From assembly GCA_026625625.1 (NCBI GenBank), contig CP113055.1, positions 1,614,501-1,678,500 on the forward strand: DNA of 64,000 nt. Direction: 5' to 3'. Position numbers and translations under genes: made by a program. This DNA comes from Blastomonas sp. SL216 (GTDB lineage Bacteria; Pseudomonadota; Alphaproteobacteria; Sphingomonadales; Sphingomonadaceae). Shown here piece by piece: positions 25,725-33,892 of this stretch. The stretch's first letter is position 1; each line of letters starts with the position of its first letter. The notes beneath the pieces were generated by a model. The model had not been told where the DNA came from and searched no databases. It was given only the letters and a program-made list of their open reading frames with translations.

Positions 25725-27670
25725 CGACAAGGGCGCTGGCAGCCTGCTCTGTTGTGGCGCAGGCCGTGCTGACGATCGGCACGGCAGGCGCGCAGACCAG
25801 GCTGCCACCGATCACGGTCACGGCCCACGCCCCGGAAGAACGGGTTCTGCCGCCGCAGACGGTGATCACCATCGATACGCTGGTGGACCGCCAGCCCCGG
25901 ACTGTGGCCGATGTGCTGCGGGGGGTGGCCGGGGTGACCGTGCGCGCCAATTCGCGCGGCGAAACCGTGGCGCGGATCCGCGGTGCCGAGGAGCGCCAGA
26001 CACAGGTGTTTCTCGATGGCGCGCCGCTGGCGGTGCCCTGGGATGGGCGGGTCGATCTAGGGCTGCTTCCGGCTGGCCTGCTCGGCAATGTGCGCGTCAT
26101 CAAGGGCGCTGCACCGATCGAATATGGTGCCAACACCGTCGCCGGTGTCGTCGATTTCCAGACACGACAAAGCGCGCAAGGCAGCTTTGCCCATGCCGAG
26201 GCGGGCAGCCTCGGTTCGGGCAGCGCATCGGTCGTGCTGGCGGAGAAGATCGGCGCTATCGAGGCGACATTTGCTGCGGGCGGTATCACCCGCGATGCCG
26301 AGCCGCTGGCGGGTCCATTGCGCTTCAGCCAGCCCTCGCGCGACCGGCGGACCAACAGCGATCTCGATGCAGGCAGCCTTTTTGCCGCGCTGGGCACCAG
26401 CATCGGCGATGTGCGCCTGAGGGCTTCGCTGCTGCATCTGGCCGCCGAGCGGGGCATTGCGCCCGAATCGGATCGTCCGGCAGAGGCCGGGGTGCGCTTT
26501 TGGCGCTATCCCGATATCGCGCTGACCCAGGCGACGCTGAACCTGGGCGTCGCTCTTGGCGGAGATGCCGAGTTGCTGGCAACCGCATGGCGGCAGGAGT
26601 TCAGCCAGCGGATCGCGCAATATCGCAGCGTCAACTATGCCGCGCTGCGGCGCACGCAGGAGGATGATGACAGCACGCTCGGCGGGCGCATCACTTTTGC
26701 CCATCGGCTTGGGCCTTTGCACCTGCGCTGGGCGGCGTCGGCCCAGACGAGCACGCACCGCCAGGTCGAAACCGATTTTCCCTCGGCCATGGCCGGCCCC
26801 CGCCTGAAATATCGCCAAAATCTCCATAGCGCCGGGGTCGAGGCTGACGCGGAACTGGCGCCAGGGGTCCGCGCGACCTTCGGGGCGGCCTATGACGCGG
26901 TCGACAACCCGCTGACCGGAGACAAGCCCCGCCAGCCTTCGCTCGATGCGGGCGCAGCGTCGGCCGCATTCCGCTTCGATCTGGGCGATGATGCAGTGCT
27001 GACGCTCAGCGGCGGGCGGCGCACACGGTTTCCCACCGCACGCGAGCTGTTCGGCGAGGCGCTGGGGCGGTTTGTGCTCAATCCTGACCTCCGGCCCGAA
27101 CAGGCCTGGCTGACCGATGCGGAGCTGCGATGGACCCGATCCGGCCTTTCGCTGACGCTCAACCCGTTCCTGATCCGCTCGGAAGATACGCTGGCCCAGC
27201 GCGTGCTGGCCGATGGCCGCCGCCAGCGGTTCAACCTGTCGGGTGCGACAAGCTTCGGCGTTGATGCCAGCATCGTGCACGATCTTTCCGATACGCTGCG
27301 CCTCGAGCTTTCCGGCACGGTGCTCAGCGCGCGGGCGGATGCCGGCAGCGCTGCGGTGCGCCGCCTGCCGCAACGCCCGTCATTCGAGGCCCTGGCGGTG
27401 CTCGACTGGAATGTGCACGGCCAGTTCGATCTACGCGCCGAGTTGCGCGGGGTGGGCAAGGCGATCGACCTGGATGCGACCGGCCAAAGCGTGGATCTGC
27501 CTGCCGCCGCCGAGATCGCGTTGCGCGCGGCAATCCCGGTCGCGCAGCTGGGCAAGCATCAGTTGCTGGTCACCTTCGCGGTCGACAATCTCACCGACGC
27601 GCAGATCTTTCCGCAGGCGGGCCTGCCCTCGCCCGGACGGCTCTGGCGCGTCGGGCTGCGTTTCGACTAG
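25721..27670 (+). CDS. TonB-dependent receptor coupled to the BNR protein
   Basis: The product is 649 aa. GTG 25721 overlaps the BNR stop (GTGA) and begins a signal-like segment (ALAACSVVAQAVLTIGTAGAQ). The plug has LPPITVTAHAPEERV as TonB-box region, ADVLRGVAGVTVRANSRGE and a VRVIKGAAPIEYGANTVAGVVDF segment, the BtuB/CirA-type pattern. The barrel ends with WRVGLRFD; the last residue is Asp after Phe, slightly unlike the usual terminal Phe. The substrate is unknown. Coupling to an exported propeller protein and to a PepSY membrane protein gene nearby suggests uptake of a peptide or of a metal complex. Confidence 0.87.
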   Translation: MTTRALAACSVVAQAVLTIGTAGAQTRLPPITVTAHAPEERVLPPQTVITIDTLVDRQPRTVADVLRGVAGVTVRANSRGETVARIRGAEERQTQVFLDGAPLAVPWDGRVDLGLLPAGLLGNVRVIKGAAPIEYGANTVAGVVDFQTRQSAQGSFAHAEAGSLGSGSASVVLAEKIGAIEATFAAGGITRDAEPLAGPLRFSQPSRDRRTNSDLDAGSLFAALGTSIGDVRLRASLLHLAAERGIAPESDRPAEAGVRFWRYPDIALTQATLNLGVALGGDAELLATAWRQEFSQRIAQYRSVNYAALRRTQEDDDSTLGGRITFAHRLGPLHLRWAASAQTSTHRQVETDFPSAMAGPRLKYRQNLHSAGVEADAELAPGVRATFGAAYDAVDNPLTGDKPRQPSLDAGAASAAFRFDLGDDAVLTLSGGRRTRFPTARELFGEALGRFVLNPDLRPEQAWLTDAELRWTRSGLSLTLNPFLIRSEDTLAQRVLADGRRQRFNLSGATSFGVDASIVHDLSDTLRLELSGTVLSARADAGSAAVRRLPQRPSFEALAVLDWNVHGQFDLRAELRGVGKAIDLDATGQSVDLPAAAEIALRAAIPVAQLGKHQLLVTFAVDNLTDAQIFPQAGLPSPGRLWRVGLRFD

Positions 27671-28209
27671 CGCGCGCGGGCAGCGGCCTTGGCCAGCCGC
27701 TTGCGCCGCCGCACCAGCATCGGCTTGATGAACATATAGGCGCCGGTCCCCCACAGGATCAGCAGCGCGACGCCGGTCGGTACCGACAGCAGATATTTGC
27801 CCCAGCCGCCCAGGATGCTGAAATCGTGGAGCGTCTCGATGAAATCGGATGTGCGATAGCCGGTCTGGAGCACCTCCAGCGAATGCAGATCGACCTGATA
27901 TTCGGTCCGATCATTGAGGATCACCTTGGCGAGGCCGTCATCGGGCCTGACATCGATGCGATCGACATCGCGCCAGTCCAGCCGGTCCCTCCCCTCTTGG
28001 CTGGCAACCGCCGCCAGCAATGCATCGAGCGGCGTGCTCGGCAGACCAGGCGCACTCGCTTGCGCCGTCGGCGCTTGCAGGACGTCAAAATCCTTTTTCA
28101 AAGCCAGCAGCACGCCGGTGACAGCGACCATGGCGACGGTGACCAGCGTGAACGCGGTCAGCCAGTAATGTATCAAGCGCAAGGTGCGACCCATCAGCAG
28201 CATGTCCAT
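27667..28209 (-). CDS. PepSY-domain membrane protein
   Basis: The product is 180 aa. It has an N-terminal membrane helix (IHYWLTAFTLVTVAMVAVTGVLLALKKDFD) and a small periplasmic PepSY-like domain with VDRIDVRPDDGLAKVILNDRTEYQVDLHSLEVL. A second helix (VPTGVALLILWGTGAYMF) is followed by a basic cytoplasmic tail. The arrangement is that of PepSY-associated TM proteins, which often accompany TonB receptors in iron or metal uptake and may reduce the chelated metal. The gene converges on the TonB receptor with a 4-base overlap of stops. Start choice between 28209 and 28203 is open. Confidence 0.78.
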   Translation of the reverse strand: MDMLLMGRTLRLIHYWLTAFTLVTVAMVAVTGVLLALKKDFDVLQAPTAQASAPGLPSTPLDALLAAVASQEGRDRLDWRDVDRIDVRPDDGLAKVILNDRTEYQVDLHSLEVLQTGYRTSDFIETLHDFSILGGWGKYLLSVPTGVALLILWGTGAYMFIKPMLVRRRKRLAKAAARAR

Positions 28210-28321
28210 GGGAAAGAGGGCAGATCAGGAGCGTGGTTCTTACCCGAGCCGCCAGGAATTGCCATGCCGGAGCGGCGCGCCCGAGTGACGGCGCGCGTTC
28301 GCTTCGGTCCAGTGCTTTGCG

Positions 28322-29335
28322 CTAGATGGGTTCGCAGGGCCTTGGCTGGCCGCGCTTCAATGCACGGGGCGACTGGCCGTACCAGCGTACCATGGCCCGC
28401 GATAAGGCGCTCGTTTCAGAGAATTGCAGAAGCTCGGCGATCTGCGTGACGCTGAGGCGGGATTCCTGAAGGTATGAGAGCGCAAGATCGGCGCGGACGG
28501 CATCGACGATCTGCGCAAGGCTGGTCCCTTCATGCGCCAGCTTGCGCTGCAACGTCCGCCGCGACATCCGCAACAGGCTTGCGGTCTTGGGCAAATCGAT
28601 GGTCGCGTGCGGCAGGAATGCCCGCACGAGATTTTCGACATTGACGGCGACGGCCCCCGGGGTCGATTGCCGCATGGCATCGTACCGGGCCGCCAGCTCG
28701 CCATGCAGCACCACGCTGCCTTCGCAGGTCGGCCTGGCCAGTTCTGCACGGGCGATGAAGATCGTGTTGCGATCCGCGTTGGTATAGATGGTCGGCCCCA
28801 GAAGCTGCGCATGGTAACGGCGGTTGGCGGGCGGCGCGTGACGCAGCGAGATATATTGCGGCGACCAGCCCGGCAGGTGGCGGCGGATTTCCTTCACCAA
28901 TATGCCGAAGCCAAGCTCGGTGATGTGGCGGTGCGCCAGGCCCGTGCCAGCCGCGAGTTCGTAATTCACCTCGATGCCTGCAGGCGATTCGACCAGCGCG
29001 ACCAGTGCGCCAACGGTAAAGACCGGGAAATAGGCTGCCAGATCGTGGAGCAGTTCGCCGATGGTGTTGGCGCTGCCCAGCAGCGAGGCGAGCGGTCCGA
29101 GCACCGAGAAGCCCTGATAGCCCGACAATCTGAGGCCGAAGGATTCGCACTCCAGCCGGTCGGCGGCCAATGTCAGGAACCGGGCGAACCCCGCGATCTC
29201 GATCAGTTGCGGGGAAGCGGCCGAAATCCCGGCGGGCAATCCTGCCTCCGCCAGCAGGGCATCCCAATCGCCCGCGAGTTCAGCGACCAGATCCGGAGCG
29301 CCGGACAGTGCGGAACTGGACACCCATTTGGCCAT
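28322..29335 (-). CDS. AraC-family transcriptional regulator (Arabinose_bd/OruR-like)
   Basis: The product is 337 aa. ATG 29335 follows AGGGGGAAAGAC. The N-terminal about 200 residues match the ligand domain of the AraC subgroup with GFSVLGPLASLLGSANTIGELL. The C-terminal HTH pair is seen in TASLLRMSRRTLQRKLAHEGTSLAQIVDAVRADLALSYL and VTQIAELLQFSETSALSRAMVRWYGQSPRALK. Such regulators usually activate catabolic genes in response to a small hydrophobic or amino-acid-like ligand. It is divergent from the CYP153 gene (197 bases apart), which makes the P450 cluster its likely target. Confidence 0.88.
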   Translation of the reverse strand: MAKWVSSSALSGAPDLVAELAGDWDALLAEAGLPAGISAASPQLIEIAGFARFLTLAADRLECESFGLRLSGYQGFSVLGPLASLLGSANTIGELLHDLAAYFPVFTVGALVALVESPAGIEVNYELAAGTGLAHRHITELGFGILVKEIRRHLPGWSPQYISLRHAPPANRRYHAQLLGPTIYTNADRNTIFIARAELARPTCEGSVVLHGELAARYDAMRQSTPGAVAVNVENLVRAFLPHATIDLPKTASLLRMSRRTLQRKLAHEGTSLAQIVDAVRADLALSYLQESRLSVTQIAELLQFSETSALSRAMVRWYGQSPRALKRGQPRPCEPI

Positions 29336-29532
29336 GTCTTTCCCCCTTTGCGCAGGAGACACAGGCTTTGGCGCGCGATGTCAAGTTTTGCCGCCGCGTT
29401 GCTGTATCACCAATAGGCACGACAGGGTTTCGCCAGCGCGCGAGACATCTGGACGAGCAAGCCGAAAACGGCACGGGGCGGGCGCGGTGGACAGCTGCAT
29501 CCCGACCCCGATCGATGGAGAGGGATCGAGAG

Positions 29533-30777
29533 ATGGCGACAAGCATATTGGACGAGCGACCCGTGGTCGATCCGCGGGATGTCAGCCGGGCCGAGCTGTA
29601 TCATGGCGACTGCTGGCAAGCCCCGTTCGAGGAGCTGCGGAAGAATGCGCCCATCCATTATGTGGAGCATTCGAAATTCGGTCCCTATTGGTCGGTCTCC
29701 ACCTACAAGCCGATCGTTCATATCGAGGCGCTGCCGAAGATCTTCTCCTCCTCCTGGGAATATGGCGGCATCACCGTGGCATTCGACCCCGAAAAGCCGA
29801 TGGAGGGGGAGCTGCGGATGCCGATGTTCATCGCCATGGACCCGCCCATCCATACCGGTCAGCGCCGGACGGTGGCACCCGCCTTCGGCCCCAGCGAAGT
29901 CGCCGCGATGAAGGCGGAGGTGCAGCAGCGCACGGCCGAGGTGCTCGACGCGCTGCCGATCGGCGAGGCGTTTGACTGGGTCAAGGCCGTCTCGATCGAA
30001 CTGACCACCGGAATGCTGGCGCGACTGTTCGATTTCCCGTGGGAAGAGCGTCACAAGCTGACCGAATGGTCGGATACCGGCGGCGATATCGAGCTGATCT
30101 TCAAGCCCGACGGCATGGCCATCCGCAATACCGCACTCATGGAAATGGGCGGCGCTTTCGGAAAGCTGTGGCAGGAAAAGGCCGCAGCGCCGGGCAAGGA
30201 CCTGATATCGATCATGCTCCAGTCCGACGCGATGAAGGAGATGAGCCAGGAGGAGTTCCTGGGCAATCTGATCCTGCTGATCGTCGGCGGCAACGACACC
30301 ACGCGCAACTCGATGTCCGGCTTTGTCTATGGCCTGAACAAATATCCCGAGGAGCGCGCCAAGCTGGAAGCCGATCCTTCGCTCATTCCCAACGCGGTCA
30401 GCGAGCTGATCCGCTGGCAGACGCCGCTGGCGCACATGCGCCGGACGGTGATGGAAGACACGGTCGTCGATGGCGTCGCGATGAAAAAGGGCGACAAGGT
30501 CGTGCTGTGGTACCTGTCGGCCAATCGCGACGAAAGCGTGTTCGAAGATGGCGAGGCGATCCGGATCGATCGTCCCAATGCGCGTCGCCATCTGGCCTTT
30601 GGCTATGGCATCCACCGCTGCGTCGGCGCACGCGTCGCCGAACTGCAGCTGACCGTGCTGCTGGAAGAGATGGCCAAGCGCCGGTTGCGGGTGAACGTTC
30701 TGGAAGAGCCCGAGCGCGTCAAATCCTGCTTTGTCCATGGCTATTCCCGGATGATGGTCAGCCTGTCACATTATTGA
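29533..30777 (+). CDS. cytochrome P450, CYP153 family
   Basis: The product is 414 aa. Signatures are the I-helix GGNDTTRNSMSG, the ExxR motif ELIRW, the MRRTVMEDT segment, and the heme loop FGYGIHRCVGARVAE with proximal Cys363. The FGPYWSV, FIAMDPPIHTGQRR and SIELTTGMLARLFDFPWEER segments closely recall CYP153 enzymes, which hydroxylate the terminal carbon of alkanes and related chains using ferredoxin and a reductase. No ferredoxin or reductase gene is within the window. ATG 29533 was chosen; ATG 29515 is in frame. Soluble cytosolic enzyme, probably activated by the divergent AraC regulator. Confidence 0.88.
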   Translation: MATSILDERPVVDPRDVSRAELYHGDCWQAPFEELRKNAPIHYVEHSKFGPYWSVSTYKPIVHIEALPKIFSSSWEYGGITVAFDPEKPMEGELRMPMFIAMDPPIHTGQRRTVAPAFGPSEVAAMKAEVQQRTAEVLDALPIGEAFDWVKAVSIELTTGMLARLFDFPWEERHKLTEWSDTGGDIELIFKPDGMAIRNTALMEMGGAFGKLWQEKAAAPGKDLISIMLQSDAMKEMSQEEFLGNLILLIVGGNDTTRNSMSGFVYGLNKYPEERAKLEADPSLIPNAVSELIRWQTPLAHMRRTVMEDTVVDGVAMKKGDKVVLWYLSANRDESVFEDGEAIRIDRPNARRHLAFGYGIHRCVGARVAELQLTVLLEEMAKRRLRVNVLEEPERVKSCFVHGYSRMMVSLSHY

Positions 30778-30839
30778 TCGCGCGCGATGCTTCACCCGCA
30801 ACGCAGCGCATACAGGCCCATTTCAAATATCCGGGACAC

Positions 30840-31997
30840 ATGATGATGAGCGACACCTACACCCTCTGGGGAACACCGCACTCGTTGTTCACCGGCAAGG
30901 TGCGATCCTATCTGATCAAGAAGCGCGTACCCTATCGGGAGATCGTCTCGTCCGATGCGCGGTTCCTCAGCGAGGTGGTGGCCCGGGTCGGCCACCGGGT
31001 CATTCCGGTGATGCAGACCCCTGAAGGCGAGATCGTCCAGGATACCACCGCGATCATCGACCTGGTCGAACAGCGGGTCGCAACGCCCGATTTCACTCCG
31101 CCCGGCCCGGTGCAGCAGGTCGTCGCGCATCTGCTCGATGCCTTTGGATCGAACTATCTGATGCCGCTGGCGATGCACTATCGCTGGTCGTATCGCGCGC
31201 AGCAGGAGCTGTTCCTGCGATCCGAATTCGCCCGCGCGGTTCCGCCGATGGAGCATGGCCAAAGGCTGGAGACTGCAGGCAAGCTGATGCTGCGGTTCGC
31301 CGATTTTCTGCCCGGCCTGGGTGTCACGCCTGCGGTCATCCCGGCGATGGAGGCGAGCTATGCGGAGCTTCTCGCGGCGCTGGAGCAGCATTTTCAGCAG
31401 CACCCGTATCTCTTGGGCGGACGCCCCAGCATCGCCGATTTCGGGATGATGGCCCCGCTCTATGCGCACCTGGCGCGTGATCCCGTGCCGGCCTTTTTGA
31501 TGAAGACCACCGCGCCATCGGTGTTCCGCTGGACCGAACGGATGAACAGCCCTGAGATCATCGACACCGATTATCCCGATTATCCCGACAGCTTTCCCGC
31601 CGATGACGCTCTGCCGCACACGCTCGAAGCGGTGCTGGCGTTGGTGTTTGCGCATTGGGGGCCAGGGCTTAACGCAGATACCGCGTGCTTCAATGCATGG
31701 CTTGCCGAGCTGGAGACTGCGGCACCCGGCACGCTGGTATCCCACAACAACGGACGCAAGGTCCATCCGCATGTCGGCTGGATCAGCTATCCCTGGCGCG
31801 GCGTCGTGATGGAACGCGCGAGCCATCCTCACTCGCTGTGGCACTTCAGCCGTGCTCAGGCGCTGGCAGACAACCTCGCAGTGACCGATCAAGAGCGGCT
31901 TGGCGTGCTGCTGGACCGGACCGGGGGCAGAGAGATGATGGCGCTGCGGACCGATCGTGCGATCACGCGGCAGGATAATGTGCTGGTTCTGGCCTGA
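30840..31997 (+). CDS. glutathione S-transferase-like protein with long C-terminal extension
   Basis: The product is about 385 aa (three consecutive ATG codons at 30840, 30843 and 30846 are possible). The N-terminal thioredoxin-like domain reads LWGTPHSLFTGKVRSYLIKKRVPYREI, with the cis-Pro region GHRVIPVMQTPEG and then QDTTAIIDLVEQR. The helical GST C-domain shows PYLLGGRPSIADFGMMAPLYAHL. About 110 further residues follow, longer than a normal GST of about 210-240 aa. The active Cys/Ser is not at the usual position; Ser in TPHSLFTGK is the candidate. It lies 62 bases after the P450 gene and is likely part of that transcription unit. Confidence 0.78.
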   Translation: MMMSDTYTLWGTPHSLFTGKVRSYLIKKRVPYREIVSSDARFLSEVVARVGHRVIPVMQTPEGEIVQDTTAIIDLVEQRVATPDFTPPGPVQQVVAHLLDAFGSNYLMPLAMHYRWSYRAQQELFLRSEFARAVPPMEHGQRLETAGKLMLRFADFLPGLGVTPAVIPAMEASYAELLAALEQHFQQHPYLLGGRPSIADFGMMAPLYAHLARDPVPAFLMKTTAPSVFRWTERMNSPEIIDTDYPDYPDSFPADDALPHTLEAVLALVFAHWGPGLNADTACFNAWLAELETAAPGTLVSHNNGRKVHPHVGWISYPWRGVVMERASHPHSLWHFSRAQALADNLAVTDQERLGVLLDRTGGREMMALRTDRAITRQDNVLVLA

Positions 31998-32067
31998 GGC
32001 ATCAGGTGTCGCAAACGTAAAGAGACGCACAACAAGGCGTCCACAAGATAACTGGGGAGGGAGTTGC

Positions 32068-33717
32068 ATGACCAAGGCCCGTTTTGCAGCAGGCGGCGTT
32101 ATCGTCTTGCTGGCAGCAGCGTTCGTTGCCTGGAAATTCTTTCCGATCCAGTTGGTCGCGATGCTTGATCGCATCCGCAATCCGATCGCCGAGACTCAGG
32201 AGGTGGTCTGGCAGAAGGGCCCGGCAACCCCGCCTGCGGGCCAGCGCCCGCCAAACATTATCCTCATTGTCGCCGATGACCTGGGGATCAATGACCTGAC
32301 CGCAACCGGCACCGGCGTTGCCAACGGGCTGGTGCCCACGCCGAACATCGATGCCCTTGCCCATGAAGGTGCGCAGTTCGATACCGGCTATGCGGGCAGC
32401 GCCACCTGCTCGCCGTCGCGCGCGGCCCTCATGACCGGGCGCTATCCTGCACGCTTCGGCTTCGAATATACGGCGGTGCCCAAGTCCTTCGCGCGCAATC
32501 TCGCGGCACCTGTCCCCGGCCGCCTCCACCAGCCGATCTATCATCCCGAACGCGAGGCCGAGATGCCGACGCTGGAGGATATGGGTGTTCCAGAAGACCA
32601 GGTGACGATTGCCGAGCTGCTTAAGGGCCAGGGATACCGCACCTTGCATGTCGGCAAATGGCATCTGGGTGAATCGCCGAAGATGCGACCCGAAACGCAG
32701 GGGTTCGACGAGAGCCTCGGCATCATGTTCGGCGCGGGCAAGTTCCTGTCCGAAGACAATCCCGATGTTGTCAACGCCAAGCTGGATTACGACCCGATCG
32801 ACCGGTTCCTGTGGATCTTCGGGACCGACGCCGTGCAGAAGAACGGCGGCCAGCGCTTCCATGTCGGTGAATATATGACCGACTATTACACGCATCAGGC
32901 GATCGCCGCGATCGATGCCAATCGCAATCGCCCGTTCTTTCTTTACCTGGCCTATAATGCGCCGCACACGCCGCTGCAGGCCAAGCGCGCCGATTATGAG
33001 GCGCTGTCGGCGATCAAGGACCACAAGACCCGCGTCTATGGCGCGATGATCCGGGCGCTCGATCGCGGCGTCGGCGAAGTGGTGGCGGCGCTCAAGAAAA
33101 AGGGGCTGGACGACAACACCCTGATCATCTTCACCAGCGACAATGGCGGGGCCTGGTATCTTGGGCTGCCGGGTGTCAACGAGCCTTATCGCGGGTGGAA
33201 GGCGACCTTTTTCGAAGGCGGCATTCGCGTGCCGTTCCTCATGCGCTGGCCGGGCCAGATTGCGCCCGGGCAAAGGGTGGCAATGCCCGCGCATCATCTC
33301 GACTTCTTTGGCACGGCAGCCGCCCTCGCAGGGGCAGACGTGCCAACCGACCGCAAGATGGACACGGTTAACCTGCTGCCGTTCGTGACCGGCACGCCGG
33401 CGGCGCAGCGGGAGCGGACCCTGTTCTGGCGCTCCGGAGATTACAAGGTGGTGCGACAAGGCCAGTGGAAGCTGCAGGTCGCCGGCAAGCCGCGCAAGGC
33501 CTGGCTGTTCGACCTCGCCACGGACCCCACCGAGAAGGTCAATCTGGCGGATCGCAATCCCGAACGGGTCAAGGCGATGAAAGCGCTGCTGGCGGCGCAT
33601 GACCGCGAGATGCCCAAGCCCATCTGGCCCGCGCTGGTGGAAGACGCCATCCGCATCGACGTTCCGCTGGATGCCCCGTGGAAGCCGGACCAGGAATATG
33701 TCTACTGGGCCAACTGA
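32068..33717 (+). CDS. type I (formylglycine) sulfatase
   Basis: The product is 549 aa. ATG 32068 follows GGGGAGGGAG and opens a single hydrophobic anchor/signal (FAAGGVIVLLAAAFVAWKFF). The sulfatase core has IILIVADDLGINDLT and the modification motif C-S-P-S-R with Cys114 (TCSPSRAALMTGRYP). HVGKWHLGE follows, and later IIFTSDNGGAWY supplies metal ligands. Cys114 must be converted to formylglycine by a maturation enzyme not encoded here. It acts in the periplasm or at its membrane face on a sulfate ester. Context with CYP153, a GST-like protein and a TonB receptor suggests desulfation before uptake or oxidation of an organic sulfate. Confidence 0.9.
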   Translation: MTKARFAAGGVIVLLAAAFVAWKFFPIQLVAMLDRIRNPIAETQEVVWQKGPATPPAGQRPPNIILIVADDLGINDLTATGTGVANGLVPTPNIDALAHEGAQFDTGYAGSATCSPSRAALMTGRYPARFGFEYTAVPKSFARNLAAPVPGRLHQPIYHPEREAEMPTLEDMGVPEDQVTIAELLKGQGYRTLHVGKWHLGESPKMRPETQGFDESLGIMFGAGKFLSEDNPDVVNAKLDYDPIDRFLWIFGTDAVQKNGGQRFHVGEYMTDYYTHQAIAAIDANRNRPFFLYLAYNAPHTPLQAKRADYEALSAIKDHKTRVYGAMIRALDRGVGEVVAALKKKGLDDNTLIIFTSDNGGAWYLGLPGVNEPYRGWKATFFEGGIRVPFLMRWPGQIAPGQRVAMPAHHLDFFGTAAALAGADVPTDRKMDTVNLLPFVTGTPAAQRERTLFWRSGDYKVVRQGQWKLQVAGKPRKAWLFDLATDPTEKVNLADRNPERVKAMKALLAAHDREMPKPIWPALVEDAIRIDVPLDAPWKPDQEYVYWAN

Positions 33718-33892
33718 GACCCCGCACTGGGTTGCTGGCCAGATATCCCGCGATGCCCCGCAGCTGATTTTTGGCGCGCAAAGTCAACTTAACCTGAACG
33801 GCTTTGCCTAGGGTCGATAATGAGGGGGGGCCTTTTTGAATAATGGCTCCCGATACAAGCGGCCAACGAGCCGCGATAATGGGAGAGAAGCC

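Noticed and set aside
22506-25808. 1100-codon open frame on the minus strand opposite the BNR gene
   Set aside because: The translation is rich in Arg/His/Asp/Gly low-complexity text and has no domain. The plus strand carries a clear signal peptide and BNR repeats. This is an antisense shadow in high-GC DNA.
29170-29532. upstream extension of the CYP153 frame
   Set aside because: The frame is open but overlaps the divergent AraC gene and adds about 120 Arg/Pro-rich residues unlike CYP153 N-termini.
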